The notes below the pieces were generated by a model. It made no database searches and was not told where the DNA came from. It saw nothing but the letters and a program-made list of their open reading frames with translations. From Rattus norvegicus (lineage: Eukaryota > Chordata > Mammalia > Rodentia > Muridae): a DNA stretch of 64,000 bases. A program made the translations under genes and the position numbers. Positions 12,701-23,252 of the stretch are shown here, one piece after another; the stretch's first letter is position 1, and each line of letters starts with the position of its first letter. The stretch is taken from NCBI RefSeq assembly GCF_036323735.1, contig NC_086025.1:107670688-107734687 (forward strand). The letters are read 5' to 3'.

Positions 12701-14195
12701 GGAGCGTCTGGAGGCAAGCAAGGGAGTATGCTGTGTCAGGCCTGCTTCTGTGGGTGGAGGGTGGGGTAGCCTGTCCACCCCTGTTCCTTCCCTTGCCTTG
12801 CAGCTGCTGAGCTGGAATCCACCTGGAACTTGTGTCTGCTCATCTGGTTTTACTGCAGTGAGTGCCCAGGCCCAGAGAGACTCTGCTGGCCTTGGGAGAC
12901 ACTGTCTCTTTGTCCCTTTGTCATGGTAACTGCAACAGAGCTCCAATCTGAGGTAGATGACAGATCGGCTTCTAGACCTGCCTTTCTGTGTTACCTTGGC
13001 TCTCCTTGCTAGCACCAGGTGAGCACGGCTAGAACGCCCAGGATCAACTCTGTGATCCTCTTATCCCTGGTGGCTCCCACTCATCTGCTGTGCCTCCACT
13101 GCCAGGTGATGGAGGATGAGCAAAAGTGTGCTTGTTGGTTTTCTAGACGTTTCTTAATTTCGATGTTCATTGACTTCCTGCTGGGAGGTCATCGGCATCA
13201 TGGCAAGAATGGGGCAGAGATGACCTCACTGGAGACTCCGGAATCTTCCAGGATCGTGTTTGCTGATGCTTTCATCTAAGAGATGTGATCACAACTGAGC
13301 TCAAGTGCTAGGCCTGGGGCCTCTCTCATGTTGAGTCGGACAGGTATGCTTCAGGTAGGAGAGCTCCTGGGCCTGATCTGACTCTCTTTTCCTCCCTGTT
13401 CAGGCTAAGTGGCTCCGAGGAAAGCCAAGGCTGAGAGGCAAGGCTGACTGCTGAACGCTGGTACAGCACCCACACAGATCTCCTGTCTCCCAGCACTTGA
13501 CTGGATCCCAGAATTGAGGAGATTATCTGGTCCAACTACCTTTCTGCCAAGGAGACACTTTGGCACAGTGAGACTGGGGCTCCGAGAGGACAGGGAGACA
13601 GCTTTGTGTCCTTGGCTGACTGTGTCCTAGTCAGGTCTGGCATGAACCTGTGAACCAACTCCTTCTAGCCACCTCTTTCCCATGCATCTACCTGGCAAAG
13701 TTATAGCCCCTTTCCAAGGCTGTCACTATGTCCTATCTATCTGTGCCAGTGGCCCTTTTCTGCATAGTTGCCAGCCCAACACTGGGGTGCAGGGGCAATT
13801 GTCAAGCTGCCAGCTCTTGGGAAAGACAAAGGAGGGAATTCCATAGAATGTGGGAGTCTATGGTTCAAGGTATGTGCTTAAAGGGGTGTGTGCTTTGGAA
13901 TCCTGGATTCCAATGGGCCAGGGATCAGCAGGATGAGGACAAGCCCGAGCCTCTTGGCTCTACTCTGTCCTTCCCAGTCTGCTCCTGTCCCCACGTGACC
14001 ATAAGAATGGCCCAGCTTGCAGAGGAGGACTTGGTCGCCCATCTCCTTAAGTCATGCCTGTCTTCCTAGGGAATTTAGGCCAGTGTGCGCCTAGCTGAGA
14101 GGGGCTAGGGTCTGTGAATGGTGGTCTGCCGGTGGCCAAGGTCCCAATTCTGGAGGGGAACAGGAGGCAGCTGAGTGATCCTGGTGGCCTTTCAT
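9800..14195. other. No gene seen
   Basis: Long unique stretch with very few repeats. The longest frame (12292-12810, 172 codons) is overlapped by minus-strand frames of similar length and has no domain I recognise. An AATAAA at 10952 has no coding sequence upstream to serve. Confidence 0.5.
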
Positions 14196-14199
14196 TTGC

Positions 14200-14850
14200 C
14201 CATTTTAGTTGAGACCAGAGAGCAGGATTGCCTCCCCATAAAAATCTCTAAGTGAAGCCACTGTATACTGAAGAATTAAGTTAAAAGCAGTAGATATTGA
14301 TGTTTTCAAAAAATAGCATTTAGTAGGAGCCGGGAGATACTTTGCTTAGTACCCCCTTTCCTTTTTTCTTTTTCTTTTTTGGTGTATTTTATTGATTTCT
14401 GCTCTGAAATAGTGCTTTCAACGTTTTAAAATAGAATTCTAGGCGAAGGCGTCCCAGGCTTGGGATTTAAGTGGAAATTGACATGGCTCTTCATATATTC
14501 TCCTTAAAAACAAGGCACTCAGGAGCGATTCCCCAGGCTGGTCAGGTACCTCCTCCTCCCGACTCTGTCTGCAACCCCCACCGAGGCTTTCTGTTTAAAA
14601 GGAATGGGGAAAATGGCTGTGGCTGCCTCAAAAGCCTGTTGTGATTTATGGTTCGTTTCTCTGGTGCTGAATGTGGTGGGTGAGGGCCTGCATCATCCAG
14701 CCGAGGGGCTACCCTGCTTTCCTGCGTTGAGGCCCTTCCTCTTCTGCCCCCTCCCACTGCTAGAACTTGCTAGGTGCCCAAAGGGCTCTGATTCTCTAGA
14801 AACCTTGGCCAAGTTCTCGGGCCTTGAGGGAATATATTAGATGCTCTTTA
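14200..14850. other. Repeat-free AT-rich block, candidate conserved noncoding element
   Basis: No transposon signatures apart from a short T/C-rich run at 14358-14381. Contains many homeobox-type and T/A-rich motifs (AAGAATTAAGTTAAAAGC, TGTATTTTATTGATTTC). No credible exon. Conservation inferred only from texture. Confidence 0.3.
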
Positions 14851-15410
14851 CAGAACAGAATACTGGATAGAGACAATGTAAGGGAGGAGGATTGGTTTTG
14901 GCTTACAGTTTGAGAGAACACAGTCTACCATGGTGAAGATCTAACAGCGGGAGACATTCACAGCCACGGTGGCAGGGCTATGTGACTGCTCACATCTCAG
15001 CAGACTAGGGAGCAGAAAACCCAGGTCAAAAGTGGGACTGGCTTATGACCCTGAAGGCCACCCTTTATGGTTCTACAGTTCAATGAGCTAGGCCCCACCT
15101 TCTAAAGCAGCAATTCTCAATCTGTGGGTTGATACCCTTTTAGGTCATAGGAGTCACCTAAAACCATCGGAAAGCACAGATATTTACATTATGATTCCAA
15201 GCAGCAGCAAAACTCCAGTTATGAGGTAGCGATGAAAGTAATTTCATGGTCCTCACAACACGAGGAACTGTATGAAAAAGTTATAAGAGCATCAGGAAGA
15301 CTGAGAACCACTGTTTTAAAGGGTCCACAACGTCTTCAAACAGCACCACCTGTTGGTCACTAAGTATTCTTCAAAGCACACAAACTCTGGAGCATTCACG
15401 CTCAACCCAT
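14845..15410 (-). mobile_element. MaLR-like fragment interrupted by URR1
   Basis: The flanks of the URR1 (14850-15107 and 15314-15410) together form one older repeat: GGTTTTGGCTTACAGTTTGA, CCCACCTTCTAAAG before the insertion and AACAGCACCACCTGTTGGTC, CACGCTCAACCCATAAGC after. The layout resembles antisense MaLR LTRs. Tentative. Confidence 0.5.
15108..15313 (+). mobile_element. URR1 hAT-type miniature DNA transposon, nested
   Basis: The terminal inverted repeats resemble CAG(T)GGTTCTCAACC: left end CAGCAATTCTCAATCTG, right end ACTGAGAACCACTG. Internal URR1 signatures include CACAGATATTTACATTATGA. Flanking 8-mers TTCTAAAG (15100-15107) and TTTTAAAG (15314-15321) match at 7 of 8 positions, the 8-bp duplication expected of hAT elements. 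It sits inside an older MaLR-like fragment. It is non-autonomous and has no transposase. Confidence 0.88.
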
Positions 15411-15479
15411 AAGCGGGAGAGCTGACCTAGAAGGGTGGCTGGGGCCCTGGCTGGCTCAGGTGGTAGTAAAGAACTACCT

Positions 15480-15745
15480 GAACGTGTACTCTGCTCCACA
15501 GGCTGAAATTCCAACCTTTACATGATAATGTGAGGAGGCACATTGGGCAGGTGAGGGTGGAGCCGAGATGAGAACCCTCTAAGGGAGACTTCATACAGGC
15601 TCTCACCCTCACCCTATTACTGCCTGAGGACATAGCCAGAGGACTGGCTATTGAGCCCAAAGGTGGCCCCTAGCAGACCCAGAGCCAATATACACCTAGT
15701 CTTGGATTCCCAGCCTCCAGAGCTGTGAGCAATTCCTGCTGCTTG
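15480..15745 (+). mobile_element. Possible ancient MaLR/MLT-like LTR
   Basis: CTTGGATTCCCAGCCTCCAG followed by AGCTGTGAGCAAT is a hallmark near the 3' end of several MaLR/MLT-type LTRs. The upstream part is too diverged to assign. Confidence 0.4.
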
Positions 15746-15749
15746 TCAC

Positions 15750-16375
15750 CCCAAGGCTGCCTCCTAGTGACAGGACAGAATAGAGGCAAGAGGATTTAGA
15801 GGGATCAGCCTGGTGGCAGAGGGTCCTGAATGTGTGGTGAGGCTGAGGATTTGGATGTTACTCACTATTCCTGGAGATGCCTGTGGCTCTGGCCTCCACC
15901 CTCAAAGCACCTCATTGCCAAGGCCTGGGGACATCTCTCTTAACCCACCAGGACTGTGGGTTGAGTCTCAAGACTGAATTTTAGAGGATAGCATTGGAAA
16001 TCTTAAGGCAATTTTCCCCCTCTTCTCTGCCCTTATACTCCAGAGACTTCAGGGCTGGTCACCATGTCCAGTGTCCAAAGGGGCCAGAGGTGGTCAGGTG
16101 GCCCCGTGCTAAAACTGTGTCACTATACTTTCCTGGTCTCCAGGGTACCTGTTGCTGAGCTCTTTGTGGGAGGAGAGCCTAGTGAGCCCTGTAACCGCCA
16201 TTGGTGTTGAGTGTCCTCTGAGCTGATGCAGAAGATTGTGTTGTCCTTGTGTTTCTCTGTTCAGCTCATCAGGAACTCCAGGTGGCTGTAGGTACTACCT
16301 TCCCATCCCAAGGGGGCAGCCTTTAACATGCACACGAACTCTTGTCCTTGGAGCCTCGAGGCAGGCACTCAGGGA
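15750..16375. other. No gene seen
   Basis: Unique sequence. A CTCF-like word (minus-strand TCACTAGGAGGCAG, 15757-15770) is present. Confidence 0.5.
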
Positions 16376-16377
16376 TG

Positions 16378-16862
16378 TCTTAGTCAGGGTTTCTAGTACT
16401 GTGATAAAACACCACGACCAAAAGCAACTTGGGAAGTGTTTATTTCAACTAACAGTTTTTGTATCATGAGCCGTCACCGAGGGAAGTCAGGAATGGAATC
16501 TGGAGACAGGAGCTGACGCAGAGGCTGAGGGGAATGCTGCCACAGCCTGCTTTCGTATAGCACCTAGACTACCAGCACAGAGGTGGCACTACCCACAGTG
16601 AACTGGGCCTCTCACGTCAATTACCCATCAAGAAAATGGACTTGCGGGGCTGGGGATTTAGCTCAGTGGTAGAGCGCTTACCTAGGAAGTGCAAGGCCCT
16701 GGGTTCGGTCCCCAGCTCCGAAAAAAAAGAACCAAAAAAAAAAAAAAAAAAAAAAAAGAAAATGGACTTGCCTGCAGGCCAGTCTGGTGGGTCCATTTCT
16801 CAACCGAGGTTTCCTCTTGTAAAATGACTCTGCTTATGACAAGTTGACATAAAGTAGCCATC
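16378..16862 (+). mobile_element. Abundant rodent interspersed repeat split by ID
   Basis: It contains TAGTCAGGGTTTCTAGTACT, ACCACGACCAAAAGCAACTT, GGAGACAGGAGCTGACGCAG, and after the ID insertion TTCTCAACCGAGGTTTCCTC and TATGACAAGTTGACATAAAG. The same family and orientation recur at 27925. Family name not certain (LTR/RMER-like). Confidence 0.75.
16646..16755 (+). mobile_element. ID element (BC1-type SINE) with TSD, nested in an older repeat
   Basis: The element reads GGGGCTGGGGATTTAGCTCA through the A box, AGAGCGCTTACCTAGGAAGTG, the B box GGGTTCGGTCCCCAGCTCCG, then a long A-tail. The 16-bp duplication AAGAAAATGGACTTGC flanks it at 16630-16645 and about 16756-16771. It interrupts the rodent repeat at 16378-16862. 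ID elements of this type and youth are characteristic of rat. Confidence 0.95.
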
Positions 16863-16958
16863 ACAGATGGGGAAGGTGGGGTGTACCAACAGGAGGGGTG
16901 TCTGGCATTAAGGACTATTGACTGTGTGCAGAAGTATCTGTGCAGTGTAGGACAATGT

Positions 16959-16984
16959 CACACACACACACACACACATGCACA

Positions 16985-17044
<60 letters not shown>
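16959..17044. repeat. (CA)n microsatellite
   Basis: CA dinucleotides with two small interruptions (ATG at about 16978 and ATA at about 16990), then a pure run to 17044. Confidence 0.97.
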
Positions 17045-17046
<2 letters not shown>

Positions 17047-17206
17047 AACTTGACTTGGGAAGGCCCACTAGGATGTGGGCAGCTCAGGGCTGAGTCTTGC
17101 TCTGACCCCTGCTTACCACAGCCCTCTGTGATCCCAGCTGTCTCTTCTGTGCCATCTGTCCTGAGATGGGAACCCACCAGATGTCAGCATGGTGGTCCCT
17201 CTCACC

Positions 17207-17240
17207 ACTGACAGCACCTGGCCAAGTGGCAGATGGCTAC
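17207..17240. repeat. 34-bp exact direct repeat, copy 1
   Basis: Identical to 18052-18085 over 34 bases (starts ACTGACAGCACCTGGCC, ends GATGGCTAC). The flanks on both sides differ. Confidence 0.95.
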
Positions 17241-18051
17241 TAGGCCAGAGGCTGAGATGGTAAAACCCAGGCATTGGCCAACCCTGACAGCCATGTGGGG
17301 GGTATGGCTGTGTCACCTCAAATTCAGGGCTAGCTCTATGGATGGGTGAACCTCCAGCAGGTGGCAAGTTGAATGTCTTTTACTGCAGGAGCATGCCTTC
17401 CTAGAAGGTGTTCAGGACTGCCCCCTTTGGATGCTGATGCTGGTGTCTAGGTTGCTGGGGCACTGGTGAAGTCACACAGAACAAGCTGGTGGCTCAAATA
17501 TGAGCCTAGGCCTGCTGACCTGGACCTGGGTTCCCTTGGCCTCTATGATGTCTGTCCCCATGGGCACAGAATTCCTACTGGAGTTAGTATATGGATGGGA
17601 AGCTGACGGAAGACGGGAATCACTCAATCCCCTCTGCACAACCCTACAGTGAGGGCCGGGACCACACCTGCTAAGCTCTAACACCCTACCCTTGCTGCTC
17701 TTGACTCCTCCCTGGCTTTTGTTGTGATAGTTTTCAAACCTTCAGTGACTCTCCAGTGCCAAGGAACCCAGAGCTGGCCCTCTAGATTGGGACTGGGGTC
17801 TTGCAGTCCACATGGTCTGGCCCATAGGCCTTCAGTTTCTCAATCATAGCCACTGTCCAGTTGTGCTCCTTCTACTAGGTCATCGTCTTTCAAGTTACTG
17901 GCTACTCCACAGGCATCCCAGGGTCCTCTGGTGTTTTGCAACTGTATTCCTACAGAAGGGAGGGACATTCTACCCCTCCAGGTACACCTCCTACTGTTTG
18001 ACTGTAAGTCCTATCAACCCAACTCCTTTCTGGCCAGTAATAAGGCAAGAA

Positions 18052-18085
18052 ACTGACAGCACCTGGCCAAGTGGCAGATGGCTAC
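18052..18085. repeat. 34-bp exact direct repeat, copy 2
   Basis: Second identical copy, 845 bp downstream and in the same orientation. It precedes the minisatellite at 18170. Confidence 0.95.
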
Positions 18086-18169
18086 AGAGGAGGGTCCCAA
18101 GGGCCACTTTCCTTCTGTCCAGCTCAGAGCTTCTACCTTTGCCGCCTGGAGCTCAATACTGCAGTGGGC

Positions 18170-18425
18170 CCTTCCACTGCATCCATCCACTAGATCTCAT
18201 CCGCCAGGCCCCAACCTCCAGACTTTGTCCTCCAGACCCTGTCCAGCAGACCCCACTCACTAGGCCCTCATTCAGAAGACTCCACCCACCAGGCCCCATC
18301 CACCAGACTCTGCCCACTAGACTCAATTCTCCAGATCCCATCCGCTAGACCTTGTCCACCAAACTCTGTCTACCAGACCCTGTCCAGTAGAGCCCACCCA
18401 CCAGGCCCTCATTCTCTAGACCCTT
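18170..18425. repeat. Minisatellite of about 15 bp, CCACCAGACCCTGTC-like
   Basis: Repeated units of the form CC(A/G)CCAG(A/G)CCC(T/C)(G/A)TCC run for about 0.25 kb with substitutions (CTCCAGACCCTGTCC, CCACCAGGCCCCATC, CTACCAGACCCTGTCC). Confidence 0.85.
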
Positions 18426-19759
18426 TACTTGAACTGTTTGTGGTCCTCTGCTTCCGGTATAGCTGGTTTTCATGTCTTCACTTGCCCCTCTGCATCCCTT
18501 ACATGGCCCTTTCAGTCCTGTAGCTCAGGGCACCAGGCCTCCTAAGAAAGAATACAAGAAGACTGAGGGACAGGAGAGAGAGCATGCTGGGAGGAAGTAG
18601 AGAAGGGTGTGGATGCTGAGGGTTAGGAAGGCCCAGGGAGGGAGGAGAGAATTCTGGTGGTTCAGGCCCTGCTGGTCTTCTTAGGCTTTCTCGTGGACAG
18701 GAAGTGTGGCCTGCCCTTACCAGCATCCCCACAACCCCCCTTCATCAGTTCTTGTTCCTCCAGCCCTCAGTGCTGCGGGACAAGAGTGATCATCCTGTTA
18801 GCTGTGACCATGGATTTGAGCTGATGTCAAGGAGAGCTTTGTCCTGCAGTGTGAATCCTGTTGGTTCCTCCTGTTTTTAATTCAGAGCTCCTGCTGCCTC
18901 ATCTCCACAGGGTTCCCTCTCCCTAGCTGAGAGCCTGGTGAGGGTGTGGTCTCAAGGTTGGGCCAGGCTGGAGTATTCCTTTGGGGGGGGGGCAGGTTGC
19001 AAGGGAACCTGAGTTCCTGGGACTCCTTTCTTTAGCATGAGGGGCTGGTGGCATGTTACACCCCCACGAGGGACTACATAGGAAGCTACAGAATTCCATG
19101 AGTGACAGTGTCACTTGCCCTGCACTCACTGGCACTGCAGCAGTGTGGCCAACCTTCCAGTGTAAGGGGACCTTGTTTTCAATTCATCCATTAACACAGG
19201 GCAAATTTGTGTAATTGTGAATTTTAAATATGGAAAAGGTTCATGATGTTTCCAAAGATAATGGTGTGAGCAGAGCCCTCGAGGGTCCTGGATGCTGGCC
19301 TGTGCTACCTCAGTCCTGGAAAGCTCAGGTGACATTGTGGCTTCACTATCTTCCTTTCAATGGGCGGACTCCAGCCCTCTAGAAGCCAGAAGCTGGGGTT
19401 GAAGGCCTCAGCTGTGACATCCTCAGGCAGCCTTGACTGCCATCTCTTTTCTACCTTGGAGTCTGGGACACTTCTCCCCTCCCTGCCCTTGGGAACTGGT
19501 CATTCGGAGATGCTTCTAGTCAGTGTTCTGCCTTCATGGGACAAAGACATTTGCTCTCACAGGACAGTCCCAGGAAGCTGAATGACTCTCCTTGTATCCT
19601 GGGCTCAAAGGATGCCTTGGTGATGAAAGGTGAGGCCGGGTGTCAGGGAGCTCAATGTCCTGCTCCGCAGGCTTGGGTAGAGGGAAGGAACTGAAGGGCT
19701 GGGAATTATTATATGGCGACATAGCGACATAAAGCAAACAGTATCTGTAAGCCAGTATG

Positions 19760-20760
19760 CTGATTCCTTTTTTGTCTCTGTGATAAAAACCATGGCCAAG
19801 CCACCTTATAAAGAGTTTATTTTGGCTATAGTTCCAGAGGGATATCAGTCCATCGTGGCAGGGAGGCATAGCAACAAGCAGCAGGCACGGCACCATGAGC
19901 AGGGAGCCCAGAGCTCTCCCATCTTCACATGTAGGCAGGAAACAGAGAATGACCTGAGAGTATGTGAGGCTGTATGATCTCCAAGGCTGCCCCCTGGTGA
20001 CACACACTTCCTCCAGCAAGACTGTACCACCTCAACCTCCTCAAACTGCAGTATCAACCAGGGACCAACCTCATCCAAACCTCCACATTCCATTCTTTGG
20101 CTTTATGATATGGCTCCTATAGCCATAGTCTCGTAGCCATATCATAATGCAGGATGCATTTAGTTCCCCATTTAAAATGCACTTAAAAGTCTCCATAGTC
20201 GGGCTTGGGGATTTAGCTCAGTGGTTGAGCGCTTGCCTAGCAAGCGCAAGGCCCTGGGTTCAGTCCCCAGCTCCGAAAAAAAAAAAAAAAGTCTCCATAG
20301 TCCACCACATTCTTAACGCCAACACTGTTCATAGGCCCAAAGTTCCTTTTGAGTCTGAAGGCAATTTCTTAACTGTAACCTTCTGTAAAGTAAAATATCA
20401 ATACTTCCAACATTTCAGGACGCAGAAGATACATTATCATTCCAAAGGCAGAGGAGTGGGCCATAGTGAGGGAATGGTGGACCAAGTAAGACAAGAACTG
20501 AGCAAACACCGAGTCCTGTAGCTCTGTGTCTGATGTCAGAAAGCTTAGATGGCTCTGCCCTTCCAGCCTTGCTGCCTGAAGCACACTGCTCTCCCAATGG
20601 CTGATTCTACTTGTATGTAGCTCTTCTCGGCTGACATCCCACAGCTCTGGCATCCCCAGTATCTTGGGGGTCTTCACCACAACTAAGCTTTATTTTTATA
20701 GCTCCATACAATGGCCTCTCAGCTTTTTGCCCACCATGGACATTGCTATGGGAAGGGCTG
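19760..20760 (-). mobile_element. Long rodent repeat (LTR/RMER-like) carrying an ID
   Basis: GTGATAAAAACCATGGCCAA, AGAGTTTATTTTGGCTATAG, CATTTAAAATGCACTTAAAA, AAGATACATTATCATTCCAA, CATCCCACAGCTCTGGCATC and ACAATGGCCTCTCAGC run in the order of a long, common rodent repeat. The ID at 20201 interrupts it. Orientation and name are tentative. Confidence 0.6.
20201..20290 (+). mobile_element. ID element (BC1-type SINE) with TSD
   Basis: This is a near-consensus ID element: GGGGATTTAGCTCAGTGGTT, AGCGCTTGCCTAGCAAGCGC, B box GGGTTCAGTCC, then a pure A-tail. The duplicated target AAAAGTCTCCATAGTC lies at 20185-20200 and about 20287-20302, the second copy sharing its first As with the tail. It is inserted into the larger rodent repeat at 19760-20760. 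Confidence 0.95.
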
Positions 20761-20764
20761 ATGC

Positions 20765-21505
20765 AGGAGACAGGTGTTTGTGGCATCCAGAACTGGATGA
20801 TTCTGTCCCTGGCTATAGGAGTCTACTGCCAGCACGGGGTGGTGTGAAGATGGGGGACTCTGGTTTCGAGGAGCTGGCTGCAGGGTGCTTAAATACGTGG
20901 GTGGATTGCAAAGGGAGCTGGGCACCCAGTCATGGTACCAACTCTCAGTCCAGAGGGTGTTCCCGGGAAGGCCACGTGTGGAAGTCACATGCTACCTGGA
21001 CTTCCCTCTTCATCCATGTGAGGACATGGCCCCAAGAGTCGCTTCCTAGTCTGAGGTGTCACCATGTACATGAATCAGTGTTTGCTTTTTGTGTGGTTTT
21101 TTGTTTTTGTTTTGTATTGTTTTGCTACTGACCTCTCTGGAAGTCTGTCATCTTCAGTAGGACAGCCTGACTCTGGGAGGGGTCTGACTGGACTGGAGCC
21201 CAGTCCTTATACTTGATATTCCCTGGAACAGTCAGACTGGGATGGCTGGAGCTGCCAGAAGCCCTGGCTGGCTCCTTATCTGCCTGAGTCTCCATCATAT
21301 GGAACGCAACAGAGGCTTCCAGGCCACTATTCTGCCCTCTTTGACCCACAGGAAACAGGAGGTTTTGATGTGGAACTTGAAAATATAAACTTGGAAAGTA
21401 ACAGGGGGACCCTTGCTTCACCCTGACCTGAGAACTCTGTGGGCAATAGCGTAATCAAATGTCACTGGTGTTGTCAACAGAGAAGAGATGGAAAAACCAG
21501 AGAAA
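20765..21505. other. No gene seen
   Basis: Unique sequence with a T/G-rich low-complexity stretch at 21078-21125. Confidence 0.55.
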
Positions 21506-21507
21506 AT

Positions 21508-21720
21508 AAAGGTTGGGATGGTGGCTCATTGAGAGAATGCTTGCCTAGCATGTATGAGGGCCTGGGTTCTATCCCCAGCAGCGCATAAAACAGATACAGT
21601 GGTGCATGTGGTAATTGCAACACTCAGGAGGTAGAGGCAGGAGAATCAGAAGTCTGAGGTTGTCCTTAGCTACCCAGCAAGTTCGAGGTCAACTTGGGAT
21701 ATGTAAACAGCCAAGAATTA
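21508..21720 (+). mobile_element. ID_B1/B4-type composite SINE
   Basis: An ID-like head (GGTGGCTCATTGAGAGAATG, TTGCCTAGCATG, GGGTTCTATCCCCAGCA) is followed by a B1-like half (ACACTCAGGAGGTAGAGGCA, AAGTTCGAGGTCAACTTGGG). This ID plus B1 fusion is the B4/ID_B1 family. It is diverged and therefore old. Confidence 0.8.
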
Positions 21721-21724
21721 GAAA

Positions 21725-23120
21725 ATATTTTAAGCAGTGCAGTCCTACATCAACAGAGAAACAGTTTCCTCTAGTGTGCATGCACCTTTGACTGAGGTCG
21801 ATGGGTGAGAGGACATATAGCTGGATCCATACCTTGCATGTAGGGAGTGACTCCAATATTTGGGAGCACGAGGCCATGGTGGCTCAGGTGAAGGGAGAAG
21901 GGTGGGAGTCTCTCCTCATCTCGCAGAGTGGGAAACCAGAGAGACTTGCATGAGGCTGTTGACTTTCTCATTCTGGCAATGGCTAGATGTCACATACTGT
22001 TTCCTTGGCTTTCTGGGTCACTTGGCTATATGACAGTTTCCACCTCCTCAGATTGTCATGAGGAGGCCACAGTCTGGGCCCTGGACCAGGAACTCAGTTT
22101 CTTCCCGCTGCAAAGTTGTGCCATGCCTTTATGACCTTCTCCCAGCCACTGTCCTGTTGGCACTGTGGTCTCACAGGGACTGCCCACCCTCACACTGTAC
22201 TTAGCTTAGAAGCATCCCTGGGTGCACAGGATGGAGACAATCCACTCGGACAGTGTCATCCTGTTCCCAGACCCCTCCCTGTTGTCACCTGTCATCGTGG
22301 TCACCACACCAGTGCCTGTGGTCCTGGTCATCTCGAGTGACTTTGTCCTCTTATCTCATTTAATCCTCTCTGACTACAGATGCATAGTTTTTCTAAATAA
22401 GCAGGAAAAATCACTTCCTGGACAGCAGTCTTGCTACCAACCCCATCATGAGAGAGAGAGGCTGCACAGAGCTGCTCAGGAGTATCTCAGGCTGTCCAAA
22501 GAGAAGCTCTCTGGAGACAACTCCAGGAACACACCCAAAGGCCCTCAACCTTCTGGCTCTGGTTATTTGAAACCACAGGGAGCTTCTCATGCATCCCCTA
22601 AGTTCAGCTGCTTCCCATGTCAGCCTAGGCCATGTACTCCTTTTGATTAAAACACTCCATTCCCAAGGGTGAAGACACAAAGATCCCTGGGCCTCATCCT
22701 TCCCTCCTTCCTCCAAATGTTCAGGGATTTTGAACTTGATCTGCTTGCAAAGCTACAGTCTGGGGTCCTTGTATTCCTCAGTGTAGCTTGGGCTAAAGAG
22801 GTCTGGTGCTTCCTTGTCTTTCTGCCAAGGAAAGTATCCTTGTAGAATCTTCCTTGGACACTTTGCAGTGGTTCCCAGTGTTGACTCGAGGATGGTTCCA
22901 CTCCTTTGTGTGTGCTGGAGGACACCATGGCAGCAAGCACCCAGGCCATGTGGTGCTTAGCTCATGTCATGAGTGCTATCTGTGTTGAACACTTGCTGTC
23001 TCCTAACTTGGACCTGGTATGATGTGGGCTGCAGTTGGCAAGTCTTCGTTGCTGCCACACAGAGCCTAGGAAAGGGGCCAGTGCGGAGGTGAGCATCATT
23101 GGACCCATGAATCCAGCTGT
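21725..23120. other. No gene seen
   Basis: Unique sequence. The 142-codon frame at 22222-22650 has no recognised domain and is overlapped by a minus-strand frame. Confidence 0.5.
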
Positions 23121-23123
23121 GCC

Positions 23124-23207
23124 TGAGTCACAAGTCCACATTAACCATGACTGAGTCACACGTCCACATTGACAGCACCTGAGTCACATGTCCACATGCA
23201 CAGCACT
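23124..23207. repeat. 28-bp tandem triplet, each unit with an AP-1 site
   Basis: Three consecutive 28-bp units each begin TGAGTCACA, followed by one variable base and then GTCCACAT. The perfect AP-1 heptamer TGAGTCA lies at 23124-23130, 23152-23158 and 23180-23186, exactly 28 bp apart. The units differ by a few bases. The array lies just outside the 3' end of the L29 retrocopy. Confidence 0.85.
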
Positions 23208-23252
23208 TAGACCCCTGTGGGCCAGGCTCTCTGTCTCTTGCAATCAAGTTAA

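Larger units (their letters stand above)
17045..19755. other. No gene seen apart from repeats listed
   Basis: The 178-codon plus-strand frame at 17812-18348 runs into the 18170 minisatellite and shows no family motif. A G10 run is at 18983-18992. Confidence 0.5.

Noticed and set aside
12292..12810. 172-codon plus-strand frame
   Set aside because: Overlapped by minus-strand frames of similar size, no domain recognised and no splice or promoter context.
16646..16720. tRNA-Ala gene from the A and B boxes
   Set aside because: Lacks a full cloverleaf, has an A-tail and TSD, and matches the ID SINE, which is only derived from tRNA.
18170..18425. CRISPR-like array
   Set aside because: Repeats are short, imperfect and adjacent without unique spacers, in a mammalian genome; it is a minisatellite.
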